Shown here one piece after another: positions 43,728 to 58,700 of a DNA stretch of 64,000 nt (the first letter of the stretch is position 1; every line of letters begins with the position of its first letter). The notes beneath the pieces were generated by a model. It was not told where the DNA came from and did not search any database. It was given only the letters and a program-made list of their open reading frames with translations. A program made the position numbers and the translations under genes. The stretch lies in contig JAVXUO010000055.1 of assembly GCA_033065855.1 (NCBI GenBank), forward strand, positions 177,147 to 241,146, given 5' to 3'. The stretch is from Escallonia rubra (Eukaryota > Streptophyta > Magnoliopsida > Escalloniales > Escalloniaceae).

Positions 43728-46700
43728 CATATCCCACCGGCTCAACCAACTTTCACAAAGTCCTAAACTTTCCCTCTTTTGGAAGCTTGCCTTTACTCTA
43801 CAAATCTCCATTTATGGAAAACATTTACTTCTATTATGCTCCATATTTTGTCATGTACCAACTAAGCACCAAAGATATGTTGCACCCTAAGGGAACATCA
43901 AGGAGGACCACACCGTTGACATGCGATCTCACCTCTTCCACATTAACGAACAACTAGTGCGCCATGCATGGGTGGGAAAGAAAAAGGTAATTCCAGGAAA
44001 CTTCTAGGACTCAAGGATTTTCTCTGAACAAAATATCCAACGGCGCATAAATGAGTTTTGGTCACTTGAAGGCCCTGTTGTTATCACAAAAATTCCCTCT
44101 GTATTGCTTTTCACCTTCTCCTTAACGTATGATGCCAACTTTTTTTCCCCAATGGACCGTGGAACATCTTCGGGGCACTTTTACTTCTGAAATAATGTAT
44201 CCACGCATTATCTACAAAATAGGTTTCTCTCAGCGGATATATGGATGCAATTCAGTAACATGCCAAAAGACTGTAACCACTACTACCTAGCGAAGATGAT
44301 CGCGATAGCAATTGGAATTATGCTGGAGATAGATTGGTCAGAATGATGCATCAAGTTCACTGACTATTTTAGAATTAAAATCAGAATCCTGGTTGATGAG
44401 CCACTTCTGTTGGGAGTGTTCATCCACCTGCTTGATAATATGGGGTCCAACTTCTTAAATGCACCGATGAGCGTGTATTCACTGCATGCTTTAGATGCGG
44501 GAAAATTGAGCATAAAATTTATTGTTGCCATTCCTCTTTGACGAAGGTTATGGAATCCCTAGCTGAGAGAACGACACATGTCCCTAGGCCTAATTTATAT
44601 CCCACCTTTTTTCTTGAAGGTTATCCAATGTTTTTTCAAACAATACATGCCTTTTTGAACTAGGACTAGAATCGCATGTCTAGAATTTCCATTAACAGAG
44701 ATGGGGGTGGCTTATATCTCACCCATATGTACAACAATTTTTCCCCTCAGACCTCTTCCCTGTGAACATGTTGGTGCTAAGGAACTCTTCAAAACCGCAC
44801 TCAACTCACCGTTGTCTGAATAGGGAAAAAACTCCAAGGCTAATTTAACTGCTAAAGTAGCTTCTGAGGAAAATCATGAGAATAGGGAACAAGTAGATGG
44901 TGTCCAGGTAATTAGGGAGGAGTGTCTGGATCCAATTCCATTTCCAAAGCTAAAAATTAACAATTGTAAAATGGGGCACAAAGTAAGAGCTACAATGGAG
45001 GATGTTAGAGCTAATCAGAATTTCACTAGGTTTATGGAAACAAATGAGGATGAAAATCAATTACTCAATCCAACAGACTTACTAGCGAATATGAAAACTG
45101 GGAAGGTGAAAATAAGGATGATATGGGCATAATATATCAAAATATTTTTGGCGATGATGATGATGATGAAGAAGAATTAATCCAGAACAAAAATCAAGGA
45201 AGAAGACCTGGATGGAAATGCACCACCGACTGGAGAAATGAAGGATGGAGATTCGGATACACCATCGACGAAAAATCTAGCAGGGATGATTGATCATGCG
45301 CTGACTACTCTGATACCTGAATCTAACGCGACCCAACATATGGAATTGCAATTGAGTATGGGATCGCCACATGTATCTAAGAATGGGGCAAATAACACCG
45401 CGAGGCCCATGAAGCAAATGGGAGAATCCATTCTCTGTGAAGAATTACATCTAGAATCCACAATATCTTATTCCAAATCCTCTATAGATCTTTCTCCGTC
45501 CGATCTTTCCAATGTGGGCAATCATGAATTATCATGTAACATCCCGAAAATCTGGACCATTAACCACTCACTCAATCATTTACACAAAGAAAATATTATC
45601 CTTACAACCCAATGAACAACTATTATCAGAGCAGCTAAACAAATACTCTCAGTATACAATCATACTTATAAGACTAAATTTAAATATTACTTAAAAACTA
45701 GCAAAGTTCACCCACGCAGGGTTCTAATGACCAATACGATAATTAATTACTAACTCTCTTACACGGTTCTAAACCTAATGCCAAACAGTCTACTGGTTAT
45801 TTTTTACCAAGAAGGAACCGAATAAGGGTGAGTTTTTTAGAGCTTAGTAATGTCGCTCAAGATTTGAAAGAGTGATACAAACGATTTACAGATTTAATAC
45901 GATAACAATATGTGAGAGATATTGAACTCAATCCCATTCGATCAGATATCAATATGACTTACATAAACGATGCAAACAATTACATATGATATTGACCATG
46001 AGCAATTGCAAAGCCACACAAGTAAAATTTAGCAAAGCCACACATGCAATGCTAACTAACACAAACTAGATATGCATATGTACACTAGCTAGTTCATCAA
46101 GGTACTAGCCCACACCAATACACACCAACTTCTCCAATACACACCAACTCCTTCCAATACAGACTCTTGTGTTAATATACAGAAGAACAATAATCGCTAT
46201 TAACATAATATTCAATGCTTGACGGGCAAAAAAATGATGAGCATCGATAAGAGTTTCAAAATTCGTTTAAGGCTCAAAGTAAGGTTTTATAGGCAAATAT
46301 ACATGCTCATTTCAAACATAACATAGTCTAAAGAATTTGATAACAATTCATAATAAAATTACATGAGATCAAATTTGAGAAATTAGGTTTCGTATAGAAA
46401 TTCCTTACCTCAATCCAAGCTATGCACTGTCAATCAACCTCGTTCAAAATCTTTAAATTAATTTAAATTGTCAAATTACTTATCAGAATAAAATCTAGCC
46501 TCATAACACTATGAATTCAATGCCAATTTCTCTCACTCCAACACTTTCAACACAAACCAAATTGAAACGGATCTCTCGTACGGCCAAACCTATCTAAGTA
46601 TCCCACACACTCCTCAAATCTTATTAATGATACAAAATTCCTAATAAAATACTTTTGTGGCTTAAAACAGCATGAAAAGTTAAAATATGAATTTTTTGAA

Positions 46701-46944
46701 ATTTTGAATATTTTCAATTAACAATAATTTCTTTAAATACAAGAAAAGCCCAAAAATAACATTTTACTAGTAGCTTTACAATATATAAAAAAATACATAA
46801 ACTAAAATCGAAATTTAAAAGGCATCCAACCATTTTTCAATCTTCTGTTTTGCTAAATCAAATGCGATATGGATAAATGTACCAATTCAACTCTACAATT
46901 CATGAAACTTAAACTAAAAATTCCTTGCACTATCAAAACATTAG

Positions 46945-48109
46945 TATAAATTACACACGGCACCCCTAAGGTTTGCCCTAAACTACACACGGCTCCGTCT
47001 AAGTATTTTTATTACTCTCCGCCCCTGTAGTTTGTTATTATGTTACATAACACCCATTTCCTTCAGGGTATCGTCAAGAAAAGTAGGGCACTTTTCAATT
47101 ATTATGATATTCCTAAAATTCCCTCTTCATCTTCTTCCTTACAACCAAATGCTTCGTCGGTAACCCCACCACCCAGCAACACCCTCCGACTACCCCAATA
47201 GGCCCACCAACGACCACCACACTGCCCTGCCACGACCCATCACTGCCGGCCCATTTCCATATCTAAATCGGCCTACCCACGACCACGTCGGCACACCACG
47301 ACCACTAACTGCTACCAATCGCAAAACCTATATGCTACCCCTAGCAACACCCTCCCACGATCGATCGTGACTCGCCAACGGCGACCACTTGTCATCAGCC
47401 ATTATATCCACCAACGATCACCACACTGACCGCCAACAACCAACGAATAATCAAACAAAGCCTGCCGCAGCCACCACCTCTGAACCCATCGCCACAACCC
47501 CCATGAAAATCGGCCAAACCCATAACCATGTACCTTGATTAAAAATTCCAGGCAAGCAATTACTGAAAAAAGACCCAAGCCCTAGCTTGCTTTTCTGCGC
47601 TCGTTGATCGTGAGCCTCAGCCAAGTACCCTGGTGATCTCTAATCAGTGCGGCAGCACCTATTCAGTGGTGGTGGTGGGAGGTGAAAACAATTGATGGTG
47701 CGGGTGGTCGTGGATGTGCAGTAGGTGATTGTGCGGTTGGTGGTTTGGCCGATTTTAGATTCGCGGTCTATTGTCTTCGTGGAGAGGTGGTGGTCGACAG
47801 TTATGGGTCGTGGTGATGGGGGCAGTGATGGGTAGTGGTGGATGCGGTTGGTGGCCCCATGGCTTCACCAACAGTGGGTGTGGCAGTCCAAAGGGTGTTG
47901 TCGGCCCGTTTGTATGTATGTGTGTGTGCGAGAGAGGGGGGGGGGGCGGGGGGGGGGGTTAAATTGACTTTTTTATCAGGGGTATGACCATTATTTCATT
48001 AATTTTGTTAACAGAAAAATAGAAATATGTAGCTTAGTGTAATAAAAATACTTAGGCGGAGCGGTGTGTAGTTTAGGACAAACCTCGGGGGTGTCGTGTG
48101 TAATTTACA
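46945..48109. mobile_element. Non-autonomous Mutator-like element with long inverted repeats (1165 bp)
   Basis: The first 80-90 bp and the reverse complement of the last 80-90 bp match closely (AAATTACACACGGCACCCC versus AAATTACACACGACACCCC, and a shared ctaagtatttttattac block). An 11-bp duplication CAAAACATTAG lies at 46934-46944 and 48110-48120. The interior has a C-rich half (47160-47500) and a G-rich half (47640-47960), so most of it can fold into a hairpin. No transposase. It is nested in the LTR-like element, which is nested in the LINE. Confidence 0.86.
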
Positions 48110-49122
48110 CAAAACATTAGTATATTTGTTTATTGAATTTAATATGAATTTCAAAGACTCAAATTTTTTCTTTTAGAAAAACTAAACTTGCAGAAATTAA
48201 AAAAAAATCCAGAAAATCTAAAATTTTACCAGTAATTCAAATATTAACCTAAATAACTTTCTCTAAAGTTTCAGCAATTTACAACCACCATAACCTATCC
48301 CATGGCCACATGGTATAACTAACCAAGAACAATGTACAACCCCCACTGCACAAACCCATCTCCCCACTTAACCCATCTTTTTATTCCTCCTTACCCTTCA
48401 TTGTTCACTGGTTGATCATATAGAACACACCACTCACACTTCACCACTAACACACTACACACACTAATATCACACACCCATACATCCATTAAAATCACAT
48501 ATCCACACTATAATCACACACATACACATGCACGCACATAGAACACATGCACAAAACCTTACGACAATCTTCCTCCCACGCTTGCACACACAACACACCC
48601 TTATTACACCCACACAAACCCATACAAATCCAACCTCATGGCAATCCCCATTTCCATCTCACAATACCACAATCACACACTTGTTGTACATGGGGCTGTT
48701 TTGGCAGCCCCTCCTTCTCCTCAAGCACACCCCGTTCACACATATGTACACTGTATAACCACATACTCATGTTAGCCACCATGGCTGCCCTCTTCGTGAA
48801 ACCCCCTTCTCTTGACCTTTTACTCACAAAATACACACTACTACATCATAACTGAATCGCAGCCCCTTACGACTACTTCTTCTCATGGCCCCTTCACATA
48901 GCACAACCTACAAACATATCTCATGATACACACACATACCCACTTCTTTTCTGCACACACATAAGCAGTAAAATTATCAATTAGATAGAGAAGGAAAAGG
49001 GTGACGGCTTACCGGATAATTGAGCTACGTTTGTCAGAGTTCTTTGTCGGCTCTCTCTCTCTCTGTGTATGTTTTCTTCTTGTGTAACTCTCTCCTTTCT
49101 CATGAGCACACATACAGCCTTC

Positions 49123-49260
<138 letters not shown>

Positions 49261-52200
49261 TATCATTTTTAGCTGTAACCGAATGGATATTAATCCCATA
49301 TTGCACGATTCACTCCTAACTCCCCTCCCATGTTCCCTCTCTTTAATTTTTTCTTTCCAAAAGAAAAAAAAACTAGTGTTGCTAAGACACTAAAATCAGG
49401 CTTTGTAATCTTTTAATTACCCAATAGTCTGCATTTTAATTTAAAAATTTTAGCTATCCCTTTAACTATCATAAATTGCATGTTGTAACCCACGTCAAAA
49501 ATTGTTGCTAAAGGTTTCCAAAAATATTGTTTACGCTAATCATCACTAAAGAACTCAATCAATATCACTTATAGCTACTATCGTTAGACTACAACTTATC
49601 GTTAGACTACAACTTATCGTTAGACTACACGTCAAAGCGACGCTAGATGTTGCGTATGAGAATCGTAACTAAAAATTAAATTAACTGGCTAGACGATATC
49701 AAGGTTTGGGGTATTACATATCACATGGGATCCTTTTCAGTCTTGCTTTATGACTCTGAGCCCAAACCAAATGGCCTACATCCTACACCCAGCCTTCACC
49801 ATGTGAGCACCCATTTAATGAGCCAACCCCTCCCCCTATTAACTTGGCCAAATTCATCATGATCCTTCCTAACTTTGGGCTTACTATGGCCGCCCAACAG
49901 GACATCATGATAGGCTAATCTACTCCTAAAATGATGGCATGTTCTCCAACATCAACTTGACACACTCTAGGGCCTTGACCACTAGTGACCCAATGGACCT
50001 TTCTCTGCAAGACTCGGCCTCCATTGACATAGCCCAATCTTCCTCATCCAAACCGTCACCTCTTGAGAGTAATCTACCAGATCTTCTGAATAATCCAGTT
50101 GATGATAATCACCACTACTCGTCATTATAGGAGACCCAACACCACTAATGTGTACTCATATCCTAATCTACACTAACCATATCTATATCAAGCTCTAGGC
50201 ATCCTATTATGTAACTTATGTCAAACAATCCATTTGAGCAAAACACCTAGCCTGATCTAAGGTACCAACAATTCGCCCAAATAAAGAGATCTCATTTTAA
50301 CCATCACAAGCCCTACGCCTCCGATCCCATATAACCCCGACCTCCTTGGAAGCTGGCACGTTCATCCTGAGCATATTATCCCTTTGCACACGGGTTGGTC
50401 ATACAAATCAGATGAAGGGAGGAAATTCACAGCCCCAAATTTGACGAGTCATTAGAACCTGATGAGGAAAGGGATGATGACAACTTTATGGGAAAACATG
50501 GGGGAAAATACTCAAGCAAGTCTAGACACGGGCAATGGGAAACATGATGGTGCCGATTCGAAGAGCTCTAAGGATGACAATATTGGAAAGAAAAAGAAGC
50601 TTGGAAACATTGGAATTCTTCCTCATTTTTTGGTTCCTCACAACCCCTACCTTGCTTTATTCTTTCGTGTTCTTTTAAAAATTTTGTATTGCTCCCGTCT
50701 AAATGGTTGAGTAAAAAAACATGGTTGAGTAGGAAAAAATTGAAAAGATTAAGGAAAGTAGGGATGATGTGGGGTTTTTAAGAGTTGGAACTCAAAAAGA
50801 AAAAGAAAACCCCTCTATATGTGGGAGACTATGATTATCAGTCTGTCACCCATTAAAACTCATAACACTTACCGGATGTAGAATACTAGTTGTGAAGGAC
50901 CGAACTACAGTTCTAGATGTAAATAAAAGAGATACTTAACTGTTAAAACATTCTGGAGGAGAAATTCATTAAAGGTGATAGAACCCTTCTCAATAGCCTT
51001 TGCCTCTGTTTTGCCACAAGCTCTGGCAATAAAAGAGCGATTCTGCAAAAAGACAGCCCCTTTGCAGTACATCTCATTTATGCAGAATACTTATCTCTAG
51101 TCAGGATTTTGAGAGTTTCCCCTAAGCAACACCTTCACTCATCATGAAACAACTCAGCTGAAATTGTACGGGGTTAGGAAGCCACCACACTTCATGTAGT
51201 ACTTAAGTTGGCCCCGTACTCAAGTTGGCCCCGTACAATCTAATCTCACCACGTCCCTTAAACTTGGTCATATGAGCGCAACGGGAGCCGACCCCACTGG
51301 AATGCTTGGCATGAAAGGAGGGCAATGGCTGAGTTAGTTTAAGGAAGTAGAAGGGAATATCCTTTTTAGAGACAAACACTTGATTCTTGTAAAATTCTGT
51401 GAGGGTAATGAAAAACCTTAGGTATCTGGATTCATTAATGGACAACCTAACCTTGCTAAAGAGAAGGCAATCTGGGACTACTTATCTTCTATCATCGTAC
51501 AAATCCAATATCGTCTATCATCCTACAAATCCAACAACCACTATTGCTCCTCGGGATTTCAATAAGGTCTTGACCACTGCAGGTAAAAGTGGTCCTAACT
51601 TTATGTCATAACTGAACATAGTCTCTTAATAGATTTTTTCCATCAGCTCAGTCTAACTGATATGAAATGGGTGGGACCAGCCAAATAATCATGATGGTCA
51701 CTCTTGACCATACGAAAGACTTAACAGATGTTGTGCCAATCCTAACTGGATGGCCTGTTCTCGAAGGCTATAGTTACTGACCTCGAGATTCAATCCTCAG
51801 ATCATGCCCCCTTAGTGCTAGACAATTACCCCATATCAAATTTATTGTCTAGACTGGCCGAGTTTGAAGCCATGTGACTTAATCATCCCCAAGGAAAACT
51901 GGTAACTGTAGAGGCCTAGTCAATAGATGTGACGGGATCTCTTTTCAAAGTCAGAGTTTGGGGCAAATATATGATGAAACTTTTGACAAGTTGGAACAAA
52001 ACCAAATTTGGTAATATTGATGATTAGATCAAAGAGACTAAAAATACGATTAGCCATTTCCAATCCTTGCTCCTAAACCACGATGCTAAAAAATGGAACA
52101 AAATGCAAGGAAAAAATTAGGCGTGTTATTAGAGAATGAATAAATACACAGGGTTCAAAAGTCTAAGCTGAATTGGCTTAGCTTGGGGAAAAAAAACACC

Positions 52201-55150
52201 AAGTTCTTCCATACGGCGACTCTGATAGAAGGAACATAAATAGAATTGCTACCATTGAGAACACTAATGGACTTTCACATTACACCCATGCATCAATTAC
52301 TTGTGTTTTCCTTTCTCATTTTAACAAACTTTTATGCCCTAGTAATCTTCATCTAGTGTTCATCCTAATGAGTCATATATCCACGAGCTCTCCAAAACTC
52401 TTTTACCTCATCAGTCAACATGGTTCTCTAGACCTTTCACAGATACGAAAATTAGAACATCATTTTTCCAAATTAAGCCCTTCAAAGCATCAGGCCCAGA
52501 AAGTGTACTGGCAATTGTTTACCAACAATGTTGGGACTTTATGGAATGGGCCATTACATCAGCAACCCTATCTTTCCTACAATTAGGGTTCATGCTACAT
52601 GAGGTCAACATCTCCTTTATAGTTCTGATCCCAAAATGCGAAGTGCCTGACAAACCGGAAGATTTCAGACCAATCTCTCTTTATAATAGCGTGTAAAAAG
52701 TTATTTCCAAGATTTTAATAAATAGAGTCAAGCCTATACTGGGTCGCCTTATCTCGGAACATCAGTATTCATTTATAACGACATATCTATGATGATATTC
52801 TTATTGCACTAAAGCTCACTAACAAGATTTTCCAGAATAAACAATCGAGGTCCTATCTTGGTGTCTAAAAAATGGATATGGGTACAGCCTATGACAGGAT
52901 CGGTTGGGGTTTCATGGAAGCAGTTCTAAACAAATTCAATTTTTCAGTGCACATATCTCGGCTAATCATGCAGTGTGTCTTTACAGTCTCCTATCAAATT
53001 TGAATCAATGGATCTCCATCACGACGGTTATATCCGACCTATGGCCTTAGACAGGGGACTCCCTATCACCTTATCTCTTCATACTATGTGCAGAATTCCT
53101 ATCAGCCTCATTAAGTAAAGCACAAGTAGCCAGACAGATTATCAGGGTTAAAGGCGGGTCTCATAATCCCTCCAATTAGCCGTCTCTGAACAATAACTCA
53201 ATCAAGCTAAATCTTCCATGACAGTTAGAACGAATACCATAGATGATATTGCGCTCAACGAGGCTATTTTTCTAGACCTACAACTATCCAACACATTTGG
53301 CAAATAACTCGGGTGTATATTGGACTCTGTCACGAAAAGAAAAGAGTTCTATCAAGATTTGATTGGAAAAAATCGAAAAAGATGTGATGGATGGAAGAGT
53401 ATCTTCTAAATAAAGTAGGAAGAGCACTATCATTCCTCAATAATAACATCCTTACTGAACTTCCACATACGGGTGTGTCTACTTCTCAAATATGTCTACA
53501 CCAAAAAGTTTTGGTGGACATGAGATGATAGCAAACATATAGTACAATGTATAATTTTTTTTTTTAATTTTAATTAGTACACTGTATAAATTGGAATGCC
53601 TTATGTGCTCCTAAAACTCGAGGTGGGTTATGATTCAAAAAAGTCGAATTGGCTAGTCGGGCTTGACAAGATAAGACTAGTTGGATGATAATGAATTATC
53701 CCTATGGCCTGCTTGCAAGGCTATTAAAGGGGAAGTACTGTGTCCGTATAATACCTTCACCAATAGCCTCAACAAGGGGAATTTTCATGGGGATGATGAG
53801 GCATACTGACCGGTTGTAAGATTCTTTTACTGGACTAAGATGGCAAGTAGGTACGGAAACAAAAATTTTGATATGGAATAACAGTTGGATCCTAAACAAC
53901 ACTCAAAGATCAATACCACTCGCAATACAAAAGCACAACCCAGTTTATCTTGTCAAAGACCTTATTCAGAATAATGCGTGGGATAAGGACCTGGTCAACC
54001 CAACATTACAAATAAAGTTCTGGACATTCACGTCTCAGCTCATGCGATTGAAGATTATCAAGTTTAGAATGCTACCGAGAACGGAGAGTTCTTTGGTCGC
54101 AACTACGTACCAATTGTTGTACCGCAATAGGGAGGTTACCCTAAATGCAAGAGGTATAAGGTCAAATGTCTTGCATTCGAACCAAAATTTTGGAAGGCAG
54201 TATGGTATTTACCCATGCCCCAAAAACTAACTTTTCTCATCTGACATATTCGAGACTTCCTCTTTGTACCAACCTTCACAGATTACATATCACCCAAACA
54301 AAATTGTGCCTGCTATGCCTTCACAATCCAGAAACGGTGGAACACCTCTTCTTCAGACACAGTTGTGTTAGACCAGCCTGGTTTAAAGGCCCCGTTGGTT
54401 TACGAACAAATGAGATAGGTACCCTTAGAAGGAATGGCTGATAGCCTGGATTAAAATCCCTAACCACCCAAGGAAACTTCAAGTTATAACGATCCACATT
54501 GCCTCCACTCTATGGAGCATCCGGACACGTAGGAACAATCTTATTTGTAGACAACATATTGTCCAAATGAGCCAAATTATAAGAAAGATTACTTTACTAT
54601 CCTGATATATTTCTGCTTCAAGAAAAAACACAAAAACCACGAGTAATCCCAAACAGTAGCCAAGCAGCTACAAAATATACTTAACCTATAATCATTCATT
54701 CTAACCCTACACTCTGCTGTGGTACCAATTTGGAGACCATCGCCATGACATTAGCCCTATGTTTCAATAAATCCAAAATAAAAACAGGGATTGTGTTTTC
54801 TTGCTGGAAAAATGGTGAGTTAACTTTGGCTTTAGATATAACGACTGTAATTGCAAAAAAAGACTACTCATTGCTACAACTTGGGCAAAAAGAAAAAATA
54901 CATGACATGAAACTTCTAACTAATTCATCTTTTCTACTTTCTTAAATGTCGGATACTAAGGAGATCAGCGGATTTGTGGCTCCCATTATATATAACTGTT
55001 GCTACATAATATCATAGTTTCACTATTATAGTATTGACAAGGCCTCACAAGCACAACTAAAGGAAGCTAGATCATTGACAACTTTTACCTGCGATGCACA
55101 AATTGACATCCACCAGGACTGGTACATGACATGATGCGATAAAGTGATCT

Positions 55151-55709
55151 TATGCTCCAATTTGTAAAATATTAGGCCCTTTCAACCCAAACATATCCAA
55201 GTGCTGCTTTATTGATCATGATGGAAATATTAACGTTGTAAGCACCATAGGGAGCCAGCACCACAAGGTGCTGGGATAAACTGTATATCCTTTATACCGA
55301 TGCTATTCTTCCTTCCCGTCATTAAAAAAATCGATGCTGAGAGAGAGATAAGAATCGAATCATGGGAAAAGCACTCAAGAAGATGGAAGAAAAGAAACAT
55401 TGCATCTGGGCCTGGAGAATCTAGAAAAACAAGTTGCCAATGCAGTTTTAACTTTTGCCAAAGCAATGTATGCATATGGGGTGGATGTACCACCTGCTGC
55501 TCAAATTGTTCTCACTGCTTTGAAAGAAGTCCTATGTACTTTGACATTAGGGCTAGCCTTGAGATGCTTGACAATCTTTTTTGGCTTACTAGCAATGCCA
55601 AAACAAAAGCACAAAGATTACCAGATTACTCATATCAGAAGCAGATAGACTCAAAATTAACATCATTCTATCACCAATACACGAAATAATCCAACTCCAA
55701 GAATCAATT
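55151..55709. other. Region between the LINE and the WDR26 stop codon
   Basis: This should contain the WDR26 3' untranslated region (minus strand). A + frame at 55400-55648 gives a helical-looking peptide (LEKQVANAVLTFAKAMYAYG and onward) of unknown relation; it has an ATG at 55400 but no family match and may be chance. Confidence 0.4.
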
Positions 55710-58700
55710 TCAAGTTATCCCATTTCCGTTGCTGTAATGACCTTTGCATTTCAGACCATCTAGACCCCAAATCCGTATTGTACGATCATCACTGGCAGAA
55801 GCCAACATGCGAGGATCCATAGGATTCCAACTGACACAGTTAACTGCTCCCGAATGCCCAGGAAGCGTCAATAGGAGTTTCCCAGTGTCTCTATGCCATA
55901 TATATACCTGAAAGATCCAACTTCGAAGAGTCAATTATAATTCACAAAGAATTATGATAGCATCAGGGATTCTTTTCTTTTTTCTTTTTTTATTTCATTT
56001 TTTTTTATTTATTTTTTGTTTGGGGGGGGTTAGTTGGATCTTGAAAAGAAGATTGTTCCGTCATGAACTAGAAGAGGGAACTTGTATATGCAAAATAAGC
56101 TGAAGAGATCCAGGAGCTTTCTTTTACTCTTTAGGGCAAAACAAATGTAAGAGATTATGCACTCTTCGGGTGCCCTTCATTTCTAGAAGGCCTCCCAAGT
56201 TATATTGGCACAACTATTTCATGAAGTCGCCTCTAGTACTGTCTCTCTCAAAAGAAATCACAAAGATTAACCTATGCTTGAAGTTTAAGCACAACCATTT
56301 TGCCAAATTGTTTCTTTCCATTCTAATTGAAAAGCTAGAAGGATCCAAATATACGACTAATACACGAGTACAATCACTACCAGGTTAAGCATTAGCTCTA
56401 CCAGCCTAATGTGACCAAGACGAATTAGCTATTGAGGGTTTCTCGTCATAAACATTTCACATACACCGGACCAACAGACTTTTCAAGAACTTAAATATTA
56501 TTTAATAAATTAAGCTGGGAAGATTCTGCCCCAGGCTAATTATTGTAAACGTCTCTTCACAATAATTATGATGGAGACAGCACATCCAAGATAATATGAT
56601 AATATTATTTCCCAATTATAGCAGGGAAGGCAGCAGATCGAGACTATAAAAGCATTCCTATCTGCTTTCTAGTGGGCAGTTTCACAGATAGCACATGCAC
56701 AGTCATGCTACGCAAGAGTATCATTGCCTTACACGACTGAACCAAAAAAGATGAGTGGCTAAGACCTTATTTCTAGAGCAAAAAATATGCAGTAGTTGAT
56801 CCCAGCACCCAAATAAGGGCAAAGCAATCTTGCTATTAAGAAAAAAATGGAAGAGAGTAACTGTACCTGTGAATCTTCACTCCCACTCGCAATAAAGGCT
56901 TGCTCGAACCCACCAAAACAAGATCTAATGAGAAAGCGCGTACGTCTGTGACCCCTATAGTGGGCAACAACTTTTATGTCTCCTTCTATGCTCCAAAGAT
57001 GGAGTTCTTGGTTCATAAGATTAACCAGCAAAAACTTGTTGTCTTCTGACAAAGAGAATGAGGTAATCACTTGTTCTTCTTCAATAAGTCTCTCAAATTT
57101 CGCTTCCCTGTCGAGCAACAATATTGCGTTTTCTCTACAAATGCTTATGATCCTCTTCCCATCATCAGTTATGGCCATGTCTGATATATTAAGCGTCCGC
57201 TGCCCTTTCCAACATTCCAATTCTCTTCCATCCAAGTCCCATAGACAGATGCTCTTGTCTTTCATGCCACAGACTATCCCTTTGCCATCTGGAAACCATC
57301 CACAGGATATTAAGCCAACACCAGCTTTTTCATAAACATGAAGACATTCACCAGTATTGACATCCCAACGCCTGACAACCTCTTCGACTCCACATGTCAA
57401 GAGCTGAGAATCATCGGGGCTCCATGTAATAGTCAACACTGGATTTTGGTGACCAGTTAAAGTATGCTTCAATAACACTAGATCACTCTCTTTGACCTGA
57501 AAAGGGACAACCTCACGTTACTATTGAGGAGACCATATACAGATGGCGAAAAAGCTTGCACTTAGAAAGTTTATATGGTACTTGTTAAGTGGTACATAGA
57601 AAGGTAAAAAAACAAAGCAATTGGATTGAAAGTGACAGAATAAGAAGCTGGAACAATAGAGTTCCTTTTGACACCTCATGTCGCAGCAGAAGTCATTTCT
57701 TCTTGATGCTTAGTTCAATTCTCTGACCAGATATGCATATCTATATGTAACAATTGGTGGATTGGGGGGGGGGGAACTGTGCATCTCATAGAGTTCATAA
57801 CCACCACGACAGTGCAGCATAAGATTGATAGATTGAGTGTAGAAGTGAAAAGTATGTCAATATTTAGTAACAAACAGGGCTAACAACCATCCATCCCTCC
57901 CCCCACCCTTCACACACAAGAAAAAAAGGGAAGAAAACAACCTCAAAACCCAGAAGGAATAAATAAAATTTAGAACAAAGAAGTACGCAAGGGAAAATAA
58001 AAAAGGACCAACATAATTCAAGCCAATACTTCGGCAATGGTACCATGGGATACACTTCTTCTTTCCTTTTTGTTTTTGGGAACTATGATTCACTTCTTTT
58101 GAGAAAGATCAAACACAAACAAAAATCCCGCATATCTAAAACAGCATCGAGGATCCAAAGCTAAATTTTGCAGAATTGCAACCTAAACAGCAACAGCAAC
58201 TCAATCTGCAAAATCCTACTTGTCAGCTTACGCAAATTAAGTCACTCAAGCCGCAGCATATAATTCATGCAAGATATGACTGAACCGTTAATGTCTTGAA
58301 CACGTTGCTTAAGATATAGTAAAATTCAAATACGAACACAATTTTCTAATTTTTCTTCCAAATCATCTAGAGTTTTGATCCCTCAAAACACAACGAAGGA
58401 ATCATCCAAGATAAGAGATTGAACGTTTGAGAAGTTATATCCAAGAAAGACGACAGAATGTAGATCATCATATAAAATTGTGAAAAGAAATATCCCGCTT
58501 AGCAATTCCAGCAGAGGTAGAATATAGATCGTCAAACCAAATTCCAAAAGGAGATATTCCGCTTTAATATTACAGCAGAGGTAAAATATAGAGCCTCAGT
58601 AACATACAAAGAGAGGTAATCTGCTCAATTATTCCAGCAGAGGTGCAAAGGCTTCAAACAACACGTGATCGCTACAATATTCGTACAAAGTCAAGGTCAA

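Noticed and set aside
55400-55648. 82-codon plus-strand frame downstream of WDR26
   Set aside because: It looks helical but overlaps the expected 3' untranslated region of WDR26, and I recognise no family. Noted as unexplained rather than called a gene.
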